The notes below the pieces were generated by a model that saw only the letters and a program-made list of their open reading frames with translations, was not told the DNA's origin and did not search any database. From Thermoleophilia bacterium (GTDB lineage Bacteria > Actinomycetota > Thermoleophilia > RBG-16-64-13): a DNA stretch of 64,000 nt. A program made the position numbers and the translations under genes. How positions within the stretch are numbered: the stretch's first letter is position 1; every line of letters begins with the position of its first letter. Location of the stretch: contig JAOSKU010000001.1 of the NCBI GenBank assembly GCA_027493445.1, positions 4,355,845 through 4,419,844 of the forward strand, written 5' to 3'. Positions 1 to 8,159 of the stretch are shown here, piece by piece.

Positions 1-31
1 TGTGGGAGGCGCGCCATCGACCTATTCGATA

Positions 32-664
32 ATGCCGATCTCAGAGATGAGTTACTCTGCGATCCTGGACTTGGTTGCTCGAAAGAGCGGGGCGCCAGGC
101 GGTGGGACCGTGGGAGCGCTTGCGGCGGCAGCTGGGGCGGCACTGGTGGCTCTCGCCTGCCGCGCGGCAGGCGACACGGGGGGGGGGGGAGCGGATCCGG
201 GTGAACTTTCGCCCCTGGCTCTTGCTGCGGAATCGCTCGCGCGGAGACTCTGTTTTCTTGCTGAGGAGGACCAGCGGGCCTATGAGCGCTGGCAAGTGCG
301 GGCCGATGGGCGTACGCTCGAGAAGTCGGCGGGCCGGCACCTGTCAGACTGGGACTCCGGCGTCCGTGGCGAGGTCGGATTGGAAGCAGGAGGCCCGGAG
401 GAGGGCATCATGGCGGTACCTTGTCAGATCGGCGCAGCCTGCCTGGAGCTTGTCGAGTTGGCCGGCCGAGCCAAAGGCCAGGTGAGCCGTCCGGATCTGC
501 GAGCTGACCTGCGGATCGCGACTTTGCTCGTTGTTGCTTCGGGAAGAGCCGCTTTGGAGCTGATGGAGGTGAACCGGCCAGAGCTTCCCCCTGAGAAATC
601 ATGGGTCTACGCTCGTATGGCTGGACGGATTGTAGAGGGGCTCGACAAGGTCGGGATTGGCTGA
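32..664 (+). CDS. Cyclodeaminase/cyclohydrolase family protein (FTCD_C, FchA-like)
   Basis: The protein belongs to the family of formiminotetrahydrofolate cyclodeaminase and the stand-alone methenyl-tetrahydrofolate cyclohydrolase FchA. The recognition motif is the glycine-rich segment SGAPGGGTVGALAAAAGAAL near the N-terminus, followed by a largely helical domain, as in this family of about 200 residues. The frame is open to the window edge. GTG 2, ATG 32 and ATG 47 are all possible starts; ATG 32 or 47 gives the usual distance to the glycine motif. A cyclohydrolase would suit the folate-linked methyl metabolism seen later in the window, whereas a cyclodeaminase would suit histidine breakdown (urocanate hydratase lies at the other end). 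The sequence does not decide between them. Confidence 0.75.
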   Translation: MPISEMSYSAILDLVARKSGAPGGGTVGALAAAAGAALVALACRAAGDTGGGGADPGELSPLALAAESLARRLCFLAEEDQRAYERWQVRADGRTLEKSAGRHLSDWDSGVRGEVGLEAGGPEEGIMAVPCQIGAACLELVELAGRAKGQVSRPDLRADLRIATLLVVASGRAALELMEVNRPELPPEKSWVYARMAGRIVEGLDKVGIG

Positions 665-754
665 TGCGGCCAGGTGGACGGGAGGCACCGAGCCACCTGG
701 GCCTGGGCTTGTGAAGACCAGCGTCATCATTTGCTGTCAGAAATGGAGGGGACC

Positions 755-2502
755 ATGCGTAAGATCCTACGAGTCGACGTCGGTGCGGGCACGGCCACCT
801 ACGAGGACCTGCCGGAGGACCTGGCCCTCTTTGGCGGCCGGGCTCTCACCTCCACCCTGGTGGCTGGGGAGATCAACCCCAAGGCCGACGCCCTGGGCCC
901 CGACAACATCATCGTCTTTGCCCCCGGGCTCCTGGCCGGTACCACGGCCCCCAACTCCAGCCGCCTCTCGGTGGGCTGCAAGAGTCCTTTGACCGGCGGC
1001 ATAAAAGAGGCCAACGTCGGTGGCCAGGCGGCCGGGCGCCTGGGCCGTCTGGGGGTGGCCGCCGTAGTGGTGCAGGGTGACCCCCAAGGCAAGAAGTACG
1101 TCTTGCACCTCTCCCGGGAGGGGGCCCGCCTGGATGAGGGCGCCTCCTTCTGGGGCCAGGGCAACTACGACACGGCCGCCGCTCTTAGGCAGAAGTACGG
1201 CCCCAAGGTGGCCACCATCCAGGTGGGCCCGGCCGGCGAGCAGGGCCTGCGCAACAGCTCGGTGGCCACCACCGACCCCGAAGGCAACCCGGCCCGCCAC
1301 GCCGGTCGGGGGGCGTGGGCGCGGTCATGGGGGCCCGGGGCCTAAAAGCGGTGGTGGTCGACGACTCCGGCACCAAGCGGCCCCCTGGCCGACCCCGATC
1401 GGTTCGACCAGGCCCGCAAGACCCTGGTGGACGGGCTCAAGACCCATCCGGTGACCAGCCAAGGCCTACCCACCTACGGCACGGCCATCCTGATCAACAT
1501 CATCAACGAGGCCGGGGCCCTGCCCACCAAGAACTTCCGGGAGGGCCGCTTCGACGGGGCCGAGAAGATCTCAGGCGAGACCATCAACGCCCACTGTCAG
1601 GAGCGCGGGGGTAAGTACGAGCACTCCTGCATGACCGGTTGCGTGGTCCACTGCTCCAACGTCTACAACGACGCCGCCGGCCACTACCTGACCTCGGGTC
1701 TGGAGTACGAGACGGTGTGGGCTCTCGGGGCCAACTGCCTGCTCGACGACATCGACGCCATCGCCAAGATGGACCGCCTGTGCGACGACCTGGGCCTGGA
1801 CACCATCGAGATGGGCGACACCTTCGCCGTGGCCATGGAGGGCGGGCTCCTGCCCTGGGGGACGGGGCCCGCATGATCGAGCTCTTCGAGGAGATCCGCG
1901 CAAACTCCGAGCTTGGGAGAAAGCTCGGCAACGGCTGCGGCCAGGCCGCCCGGGAGCTCGGGGTCACCCACGTGCCCACCGTGAAGAACCAGGGCATGCC
2001 CGCCTACGACCCCCGGGCCATCAAGGGCATCGGGGTCACCTACGCCACCTCCACCATGGGGGCCGACCACACCTCGGGCTACGCCGTGGCCACCAACGTG
2101 CTTGGGGTGGGGGGCAGCGTCGACCCCTTAAAGGCCGAAGGCCAGTGCATCCTCTCCAAGGGCCTGCAGGAGGCCACCGCCGGCCTCTTCGACTCCACCG
2201 GTCTCTGCGTCTTTCTGGCCTTTGCCTGCCTGGACCAGCCCCAGAGCCTGGCCTCCATCCCGGAGATGATCGGCGCTCTTTATGGCCGGGAGATGAGCGT
2301 GGCCGATGGGGTGGCCCTGGGGGCCCAGGTGCTGGAGACGGAGCGGGACTTCAACAAGCAGGCCGGCTTCACCGAGAAGGACGACCGCCTGCCCGAGTTC
2401 TTCAGCAAGGAGACTCTGCCCCCGCACGAGGCCCTCTGGGACGTGCCCGACGACGAGCTCAACCAGGTGTGCGGCTGGAGCCCGGTGACCGAGCTGGGAT
2501 AG
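755..2502 (+). CDS. Aldehyde ferredoxin oxidoreductase family protein (three frameshifts)
   Basis: This is a tungsten/molybdenum bis-pterin enzyme of the AOR family, which oxidises aldehydes to acids with ferredoxin. The N-terminal domain starts MRKILRVDVGAGTATYEDL and contains FGGRALTSTL and GIKEANVGG. The motif GAVMGARGLKAVVV follows, and the 4Fe-4S cysteines lie in CMTGCVVHC. The frame breaks at the G run 1308-1313, the C run 1381-1385 and the G run 1857-1861. One base lost, one gained and one lost at these sites restore a continuous protein of about 582 residues, the usual family length. The start at ATG 755 follows a GGAGGGG ribosome site. The frameshifts are probably sequence errors, but real decay cannot be excluded. 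MoaD-like genes follow, as is common beside AOR genes. Confidence 0.85.
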
Positions 2503-2583
2503 GTCACTGCTTGGGAGGGCCGGCCGGCCGTGGCCGGCCCGGAGTCGGGGGCGGGGCGCCGCCGGGCGCCCCGCCCTCGATGT

Positions 2584-2607
2584 GCGCGGCCCCGTGCGGG
2601 GCCGCGC
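2584..2607 (+). terminator. Perfect 10-bp GC hairpin after the AOR gene
   Basis: GCGCGGCCCC and GGGGCCGCGC pair perfectly around a GTGC loop between the AOR stop and the next MoaD-like gene. There is no T run after it, so it may be a weak terminator or an attenuating or stabilising hairpin inside an operon. Confidence 0.4.
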
Positions 2608-2632
2608 CCTTCGGTTTGGAGGTTGGCGTCCA

Positions 2633-2908
2633 TTGCAGCTGACCATAAAGCTTGGGTCGACGTTGCGACGGGTTCGACCCGATTGGGCCGGGGGCGAAGG
2701 GTTTCTGGAGCTCCCGAGCGAAGGCCGGGTCATCATCGACGACGTGATCCTCGCTCTCGACCTCGCCCCCGAAGACGTCAACCTCATCTATCGCAATCAC
2801 CGGTTGGTGTCTGCCACCGCAAAGGTCCAGGACGGCGACCGCGTAGCCCTCTTCCCGCCGAACTTCATCCACTTCTCGCAGTTCTATCTGAAGCGCGGGG
2901 CCGACTAG
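2633..2908 (+). CDS. MoaD/ThiS-family ubiquitin-like small protein
   Basis: This small beta-grasp protein of about 91 residues resembles the sulfur carriers MoaD and ThiS. The pattern of a hydrophobic N-terminal strand (LQLTIKLGSTL), a central VIIDDVILALDL segment and the late motif VQDGDRVALFPP is typical. I chose TTG 2633 because a GGAGG lies about 11 bases upstream and the encoded N-terminus begins directly with the first strand. A longer in-frame GTG/ATG-type start upstream would add an arginine-rich stretch with no family resemblance. The C-terminus is not Gly-Gly but FYLKRGAD, so it may not work as a standard thiocarboxylated carrier. It lies just after an AOR gene, and a role in pterin cofactor supply is inferred from that. 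Confidence 0.65.
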   Translation: MQLTIKLGSTLRRVRPDWAGGEGFLELPSEGRVIIDDVILALDLAPEDVNLIYRNHRLVSATAKVQDGDRVALFPPNFIHFSQFYLKRGAD

Positions 2909-2909
2909 C

Positions 2910-3126
2910 AGGCTGCTGAAGAAGAAACCTCGGCCGCCGGACAGCACTGGGAGGCGCCATGCGTCGTCCTCGGTCGCGCCCGTGGCCTCCGGCCACGCCC
3001 GCTCCCTGCGTCCTTGCCTCGCCCGCGCCCAGCGCACCCGGACGGCGAAGCGTCATTCCGAAACGAGCTCTGGCCCGGTGCGTTCCTAGCGCACCCCGGC
3101 GGCGAAGCGTCATTCTTCAGCAGCCT
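2910..3126. repeat. 217-bp MITE-like element with 14-bp terminal inverted repeats
   Basis: The element is bounded by AGGCTGCTGAAGAA at 2910-2923 and its perfect reverse complement at 3113-3126. Inside are two direct copies of a segment ending GGCGAAGCGTCATTC (around 3048-3062 and 3101-3115), and a GAAACGAGCTC box. The interior is related to the copies at 10661, 18995, 21022, 42926 and 60055. No open frame resembling a transposase is present, so it would be a non-autonomous element. It fills most of the gap between the two MoaD-like genes. Confidence 0.65.
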
Positions 3127-3231
3127 CCCAGGACGTCGTGGCAGGACCGATCGCGGCGGCCCAGGCCCCCGAGACGCCGGTGCCGGTGTATCCTTTGTCT
3201 TGCCGATGACGCGACCAGTGAGGTTGTGGCC

Positions 3232-3462
3232 ATGATCGACGTGCGCTTGTTCGCTACCCTGCCCATGCGCTCCTCGACGAAGCGCAAGGAGTTCACCCTC
3301 GAGCCCCAGCCCGGGCTCACGGTGGCAGACGTGATCGAATCCGAAGGGCTGAAGGAGAGCGACATCCACATCATCATGATCAACGGCTCTCACGGCAGGC
3401 TCGAGAGCAGGCTCGAAGACGGCGACCGTCTGGGTCTCTTCCCACCCGTGGGAGGGGGATGA
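3232..3462 (+). CDS. MoaD/ThiS-family sulfur carrier with C-terminal Gly-Gly-Gly
   Basis: A 76-residue beta-grasp protein starting MIDVRLFATLPMRSS, with LTVADVIESEGL, IIMINGSHG and the terminal LEDGDRLGLFPPVGGG. The C-terminal Gly-Gly is the part that is adenylated and thiocarboxylated in MoaD and ThiS, so this copy could act as a true sulfur carrier for pterin or thiazole synthesis. ATG 3232 follows a GAGG ribosome site. Its stop overlaps the start of the next gene (ATGA at 3459-3462), so the two are probably translationally coupled. A partner for molybdenum or tungsten cofactor supply to the nearby AOR is likely but inferred. Confidence 0.75.
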   Translation: MIDVRLFATLPMRSSTKRKEFTLEPQPGLTVADVIESEGLKESDIHIIMINGSHGRLESRLEDGDRLGLFPPVGGG

Positions 3463-4124
3463 GCCCGGAGCCGGAGATGCTGGAGCCCGAGATCCCGGAG
3501 CCGGAGATCCTGGAGGCGATCCAGGAGAGCTTGGAATTTCCGGCCGCCTCGCCGGACCTGGTGACCCGCCTTCTGACCCTCTTCACGGTCGGGCTTCTCG
3601 CGCTGCTCGAGGTGGGCAGCCTGATCTCGCTGGCCCAGGCCGTGGAGGAAGGCGCGTGGGGCGACGTGCCACGGGCGGTGGGCTTCGCGGCGCTGGCGAT
3701 CCTCACGGCCGTGCTTGCGGGTGGGCGCGTGCCTGTGCGTTACACCATCAACCTAGACGAGACGTACGGGTACGTGCTCTCCATCCACCGAGCGGCCTTC
3801 TTCCGCCCGGTGCGTCTGCGCCTGAGCGTGTACGAGGAGGCGACACGCGTGCACCGGGTCGTTTTCGCCTGGATGCCCCTACTGTCCGGTACGAGGCTTT
3901 TCGGTTTGCGAGGGGGTCGCTTCGAGGAGATGATCCTTGGTTTCTGGTCGTTCGGCCGCAACGGGACCCAGGCCGTGGTGCTCAGCGGACCGGGACGACC
4001 GCGGACGCTCGTCTCGCCCCGTGATCCAGGCGGGTTTCTCCGCGGCCTGGCCAAGCTGCTCGATGTGGGGCAGGCGGTCACGCTTGACCCCACCGGGTCC
4101 GACAGTGAGCACCGCGGGTGGTGA
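3459..4124 (+). CDS. Hypothetical membrane protein with two transmembrane segments
   Basis: I do not recognise the family. The 221-residue protein starts with an acidic, proline-rich tail made of repeated PEPE/LEPEIPEPE units (residues 1-22). Two hydrophobic segments follow, at about residues 40-62 and 75-95. The remaining 120 residues look cytosolic, with alternating beta-type stretches and many arginines. It overlaps the stop of the MoaD-type gene by four bases, which suggests co-transcription with it. No catalytic motif is visible. Confidence 0.6.
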   Translation: MSPEPEMLEPEIPEPEILEAIQESLEFPAASPDLVTRLLTLFTVGLLALLEVGSLISLAQAVEEGAWGDVPRAVGFAALAILTAVLAGGRVPVRYTINLDETYGYVLSIHRAAFFRPVRLRLSVYEEATRVHRVVFAWMPLLSGTRLFGLRGGRFEEMILGFWSFGRNGTQAVVLSGPGRPRTLVSPRDPGGFLRGLAKLLDVGQAVTLDPTGSDSEHRGW

Positions 4125-4187
4125 TCGGCCCGGCCCGCCTTGGGTAGGATGGTGGTGTGTAATCGGTCGTGGAGGAAAGGGGCGCCC

Positions 4188-4760
4188 ATGACACCATCGG
4201 CAGTGTTCGGTGCGACGCGGGTCGTGCTCGAGCAGGGAGATATCACGGGAGCGGAGGTCGACGCCGTGGTGAATGCGGCCAACTCCAGCCTGCTGGGAGG
4301 GGGCGGCGTCGACGGGGCCATTCATCGCGCGGGTGGACCTCGAATCCTCAAGGAGTGCACGATCATCCGCGCGGAGCGCGGCCCGCTGTCACCTGGAGAA
4401 GCGGTGGCCACCACGGCCGGCAACATGCCTGCCGACTGGGTCATCCACACGGTGGGGCCCGTGTGGCACGGCGGAGGACAGGGGGAGGCTGAGATCCTCG
4501 CCTCAGCGTATCGTTCGAGTCTGCGCCTGGCCAGGCAGAACGGCTGGCGAAAGGTGGCCTTCCCCTCCATCTCCACCGGAGCGTACGGGTACCCGGTGGA
4601 TCAGGCCGCTCGAGTCGCTCTGCGGACGGTGAAGGAGGTCCTCGAGGAGGAGCCCGCAGCCTTCACCCAGATCCACTTCGTCCTCTTCGACGCCAACTCG
4701 CTCGAAAGCTACGAGCGAGCTCTGGCTGAGCTGGCTGATCCGAGTGGCGCCAAACGCTGA
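4188..4760 (+). CDS. Macrodomain protein, probable O-acetyl-ADP-ribose deacetylase
   Basis: The 190-residue protein is a single macrodomain that binds ADP-ribose derivatives. Diagnostic stretches are LEQGDITGAEVDAVVNAANS with LLGGGGVDGAIHRAGG (the ribose and phosphate loops), WVIHTVGPVW, and the second phosphate loop FPSISTGAYGYP. This order and length match the MacroD/YmdB type that removes acetyl or ADP-ribose groups. I chose ATG 4188 over an upstream in-frame start because GAGGAAAGG lies just before it and the family domain begins within about ten residues. It is not clearly tied to its neighbours. Confidence 0.88.
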   Translation: MTPSAVFGATRVVLEQGDITGAEVDAVVNAANSSLLGGGGVDGAIHRAGGPRILKECTIIRAERGPLSPGEAVATTAGNMPADWVIHTVGPVWHGGGQGEAEILASAYRSSLRLARQNGWRKVAFPSISTGAYGYPVDQAARVALRTVKEVLEEEPAAFTQIHFVLFDANSLESYERALAELADPSGAKR

Positions 4761-4812
4761 CGCCGCGAGTGTCGCCGGGCGCCGCCGACTCGCGCGCGCA
4801 TTTTCCTGTTTG

Positions 4813-4837
4813 TCCTATAGACACGGTTGTTATAGGA
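4813..4837. promoter_or_regulatory. Inverted repeat TCCTATA-N11-TATAGGA
   Basis: Two perfect 7-bp arms (4813-4819 and 4831-4837) lie in an AT-rich patch 75 bases before the MoaD-like gene at 4912. AT-rich sequence is rare in this GC-rich DNA. It could be a regulator site overlapping a -10-like TATAGG. Which protein binds is unknown. Confidence 0.4.
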
Positions 4838-4911
4838 TAGAGGCACAACGGAGCTGGTCGGACGCCGGCCCCCGATCGTGAGGGGCCGGTGGGCCACACG
4901 CGTGAGGAGAC

Positions 4912-5199
4912 ATGGGCACGAACAACGTTGAAGGACGAGGCTCCATCGAGGTGCGGGCCTTCTTCAGCCTGGCTCTAGTCGTGGGGATGGGAGGCAGGGC
5001 CGACGTGAGTGTGCCTGCTCCTCGGGCCACCGTGGCCGGCGTGGTGGGCGAGCTCGGTCTGGCTCCAGAGGCGGTGGGGCTGGTCATGGTCAACGGTTGC
5101 AGGGCCGATCTCGAGACGCCTGTCAGCGCCGGCGACCGGATAGCGTTCTTCCCCGAGTACGTGCCCTACCACAAGGCGTACGGCATGTGCGTTCTTTGA
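4912..5199 (+). CDS. MoaD/ThiS-family small protein with non-canonical C-terminus
   Basis: A 95-residue beta-grasp protein. Recognition rests on the strand pattern VRAFFSLALVVGMGG, TVAGVVGELGL, VGLVMVNGC and the motif VSAGDRIAFFPEYVPYHKAY. It ends in GMCVL rather than Gly-Gly, so it probably belongs to a side branch of the MoaD/ThiS superfamily that lacks the normal carrier tail. ATG 4912 follows a GAGGAG sequence. It is the third such protein in 2.6 kb, all downstream of the AOR gene. Its function is not established. Confidence 0.65.
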   Translation: MGTNNVEGRGSIEVRAFFSLALVVGMGGRADVSVPAPRATVAGVVGELGLAPEAVGLVMVNGCRADLETPVSAGDRIAFFPEYVPYHKAYGMCVL

Positions 5200-5361
5200 G
5201 ATCGCCTCGCCGGCCAGGCGCCCGTCTGCCTTTGCGGCTGAGGCTTCGCGGCTGCAGCGCTACTCTGGTAGATTGGTGAGGCCGTCGCGCGGCCGGGACT
5301 CCTCGGAGCCCGGAGCAATCGCCGCGCGGCGTCTCGTGCCGATCAAACGGGGAGGGTGGGT

Positions 5362-6544
5362 ATGCCGCTGGCCAAGAAGATCGATGGATTCATCGAGCAC
5401 TCTTCGTGGATCCGCCGGATGTTCGAAGAAGGGGCGCGCCTGAAGGCGGAGCACGGCGCCGACAAGGTGTTCGACTTCAGCTTGGGGAACCCCAACCTGG
5501 AGCCTCCCGAGGAGTTCGATCAGGTCATGCAGGAACTCCTGGCTGATCCCGCTCCGGGACTGCACGGCTACATGGCCAACGCCGGCTACCCGGCCACCCG
5601 CGAAGCCGTGGCCGCCTTCGTGTCCGGGGAGCAAGACGTCGAGGTACCGCCCGAAAACGTGGTGATGACCAGTGGCGCCGGGGGCGCTCAACGTTATCCT
5701 CAAGGCTATCCTCGACGAGGGGGACGAAGTACTGGTGCCCAAACCGTACTTTGTGGAGTACGGCTTCTATGTGGACAACCACGGGGGCGTGCTCAAGGCG
5801 GTGGACTCGACTCCGGCCTTCGACCTCGACCTCGACGCCATCGAAGCAGCCATCACGCCTCGTACCCGGGCCTTGCTCATCAACTCCCCGAACAACCCTT
5901 CGGGTCGAGTGTACTCGGCGGAGTCCATCCAGGCGCTGGGCAAGCTGCTGGAGCACAAGTGGCTGGAGACGGGGCGCGTCGTCTTCTTGATCTCTGACGA
6001 GCCCTACCGTCACATCGTCTATGACGGGGTCACTGTACCGCCGGTTCTCTCCGCGTACACGAACACCATCGTGACCACCAGCTACTCCAAAGACCTTTCC
6101 CTGAGCGGGGAGCGCATCGGCTTCCTGGCCGTGCATCCGGGCATCCTCGAGGTCGGGCGGCTCATGTCGGGACTGATTCTGGCCAACCGTATCCTGGGCT
6201 TCGTGAACGCCCCTGCCTTGATGCAGCGGGCCGTGGCCCGGCTGCAGGGGGTCAAGGTTGACTTGAGCTTCTATCAGCGCAACCGCGACGTGCTGTGGGA
6301 AGCCCTGCGGGACGCCGGCTTCGCGGTGCCTCGTCCCGACGGCGCCTTTTACCTCTTCCCCAAGGCTCCCATCGACGACGACGTGGCCTTCGTACGAGAG
6401 CTCCAAGAGCAGCTCGTGCTGGCGGTCCCGGGTAGCGGGTTCGGCGGGCCGGGGCACTTTCGCATGTCGTACTGCGTGTCGCACCAGACGGTCGACGGGG
6501 CCATACCCGTGCTGCGCGAGGTGGGCTGCAGGTACTTCGGGTAA
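5362..6544 (+). CDS. Pyridoxal-phosphate aminotransferase, class I/II (one frameshift)
   Basis: A fold-type I aminotransferase of about 393 residues related to aspartate aminotransferases. Visible landmarks are FDFSLGNPNLEPPEEF and YMANAGYPATREAVA near the N-terminus, NSPNNPSGRVYS for substrate and cofactor contact, DEPYRHIVYDG, and the Schiff-base lysine region TSYSKDLSLSGERIG. The frame breaks at the G run 5680-5684, within the cofactor-binding segment whose restored form is TSGAGALNVILKA. One extra G (or two missing bases) explains it, most likely a sequence error. ATG 5362 follows GGGGAGGGTGGGT. The exact amino-acid substrate cannot be read from sequence. Confidence 0.88.
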
Positions 6545-6573
6545 CCCAGTTGTCTGGGGCCCGGATGCAGCTT

Positions 6574-6606
6574 GCGGCGGGAGGCGGGGTTGTCGCCTCC
6601 CGCCGC
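6574..6606. terminator. Bidirectional hairpin terminator between convergent genes
   Basis: GCGGCGGGAGGCG (6574-6586) pairs perfectly with CGCCTCCCGCCGC (6594-6606) across a 7-base loop. It sits between the stops of the aminotransferase on the plus strand and the PPOX gene on the minus strand. Confidence 0.7.
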
Positions 6607-6616
6607 GGAGTGGACG

Positions 6617-6640
6617 GGGCGCCCGCCAGGGCGGGCGCCC
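6617..6640. terminator. Second hairpin in the same convergent gap
   Basis: GGGCGCCCGC and GCGGGCGCCC form a perfect 10-bp stem with a CAGG loop, ten bases after the first hairpin and six bases before the end of the PPOX gene. The two hairpins probably terminate transcription from both sides. Confidence 0.6.
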
Positions 6641-6645
6641 CCGGC

Positions 6646-7141
6646 TCAGACTTCGGGGTGCTGCCGGTAGGTCAAGGCCCGGATGGCCAAGGAGTAGACT
6701 TTGGTCTTCTCCAGCATCCCCTGGTTGAGGGGAGCGGTAACGGTCTCCGGGTGGTACTTGGCGATAATGGCGCGCAGCGCGGCGTCCCGCTCGGCCGGGC
6801 CCGCAAGCAGGCGGGCCGTGCCGTAGGCCAGCACGGAGCGGTAGTCGAAGTTGAAGGCGCAGGCGTTGTCGCCCTTCGCCGGTCGGGGGCTGCGCGGTGG
6901 CCGAGAGACAGACCCGGGGCTCGCGTTCCAAGGCGGCCGCCTTTTTGCCTTCGCCTCCATGGAAATGGATCTCCTCACCGTCGTAGGCGAAGGAGATGGG
7001 CACGACGTAGGGGCCGTCGGCGTCGGTCATGGCCAGATGCCCAACGAGGGCTTCGCTTAGCACATCGCCGGCCTTCCTCGCGATCTCGGGATCGCTCACG
7101 ACCTCTTCACCCAGCCTTGCTTCCAGGTCGACGTCTCGCAT
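6646..7141 (-). CDS. Pyridoxamine 5'-phosphate oxidase family protein (one frameshift)
   Basis: A split-barrel flavin or F420-binding protein of the PPOX superfamily, about 164 residues once the frame is restored. The N-terminal part reads VLSEALVGHLAMTDADGPYVVPISFAYDG in pieces typical of the family, followed by IHFHGGEGKKAAALEREPRV. After the break come FNFDYRSVLAYGTARL and the tail KVYSLAIRALTYRQHPEV. The break is at the G run 6885-6889 (one extra base on this strand). Members of this group often reduce small molecules or bind haem or FMN; no specific substrate is indicated. It ends next to a double terminator. Confidence 0.75.
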
Positions 7142-7152
7142 GCCTCAGCTCC

Positions 7153-8063
7153 TCAGCGGTTGATGGCGGCCACGTGCCGCTCGATGGCCTCGCCGTAGCC
7201 GACTCCGGGCACCGCCCAGCGGCCGTCGAGGTCGGACAGGACCCGAGCGACTCCTCGGGGCGAGACGTTATCGTAGCGGGGATCGACTGTCGAGTTGGTC
7301 CAGGGCGCCTGGTCCGTGGTGAAGACGTAAGCCACCATGTGGGCGACGTGGGCCTTGACCCCGTCCTCGGCCGTGGGGAAGGTGACGCCGGGCGCCCCTC
7401 CCCCCGTGGCGCCGATGCCGGCGTAGTTGTTCTGAGCCGGGTCGACGTCCCCGCCGTAGGCGCCAAGACCGGTCTCGTGGAGCATCTGTGCCCAGAGGAC
7501 GTCGGCCCGCAGGCGCACCTCGGCGGCGAACCGCACGTAGTACGCGGCCAGGGCGTCCACGGACACCGTGAAGCGGGGAGCGCTGTTCTGGGAGAGCAAG
7601 TAGTCGGCCAGCTCCCGCGCGGTCCCGCCCCAGACGCCCGGCAGGCCGGTCTGGCCGCCAGTACTCACTGCTCGGGTGGTGACCAGCGAGGCCACGCCCG
7701 CCGAAGCGGCGGCGGGCTCCGGCGTATCCCGGCCGCCGCCCAGCGCGGCTACAGCTCCTAGACTGGCGACCGACTCCTGACGGAGCTGCTCCGCTCGAGC
7801 TTCCTGCTGTTTGATACGCCAGTAGGGCTGGGGCTGCCCGTCGGGGCCCAGGACTTCGGCTGGCGGTGAGGCCGGAGGGCCGGGGGTGTCGTCCTGGATG
7901 GCGAAGAAGGCGGCGGCCGCCGGGGAGCCCGGCGTGGGAGGGGGGACGGATCGTCCACCTGTCCGGCGGCCAGGGTCAGCGCGGCCCCGGCGAGGACCAG
8001 GGCCACTCCGGCGAGCCCGGTGAGGAGGCGCAGCTGGAGGGTTCGGGCGGCGGGTCTGTTCAC
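7153..8063 (-). CDS. Secreted or anchored glucosaminidase-like protein (one frameshift)
   Basis: The N-terminus (MNRPAARTLQLRLL, then a hydrophobic run to about residue 33) is a signal peptide or membrane anchor. A proline-rich linker follows, then a short helix rich in Gln and Glu (YWRIKQQEARAEQLRQES). The C-terminal 170 residues have LWAQMLHETGLGAYGGDV and NNYAGIGATGG, which fit the glucosaminidase/lysozyme-like fold of peptidoglycan hydrolases. The glutamate in MLHETG is the likely catalytic acid. The frame breaks at the G run 7940-7945, where one missing base restores about 303 residues. The gene is 11 bases upstream of the PPOX gene on the same strand. Confidence 0.72.
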
Positions 8064-8159
8064 GTCTCCGAGGTGTGGGGCGACGAGGCAGTTCGGGCCG
8101 TATGATACCCCGATATACTAGGGAGCGTCGTGCAGGCGCTGGGGAGCGGAGGATCGAGG

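Noticed and set aside
5525..7141. Long open frame on the minus strand across the aminotransferase and PPOX genes
   Set aside because: Only the first 80 codons match the PPOX family. The rest is antisense to a conserved aminotransferase; long antisense frames are common in GC-rich DNA.
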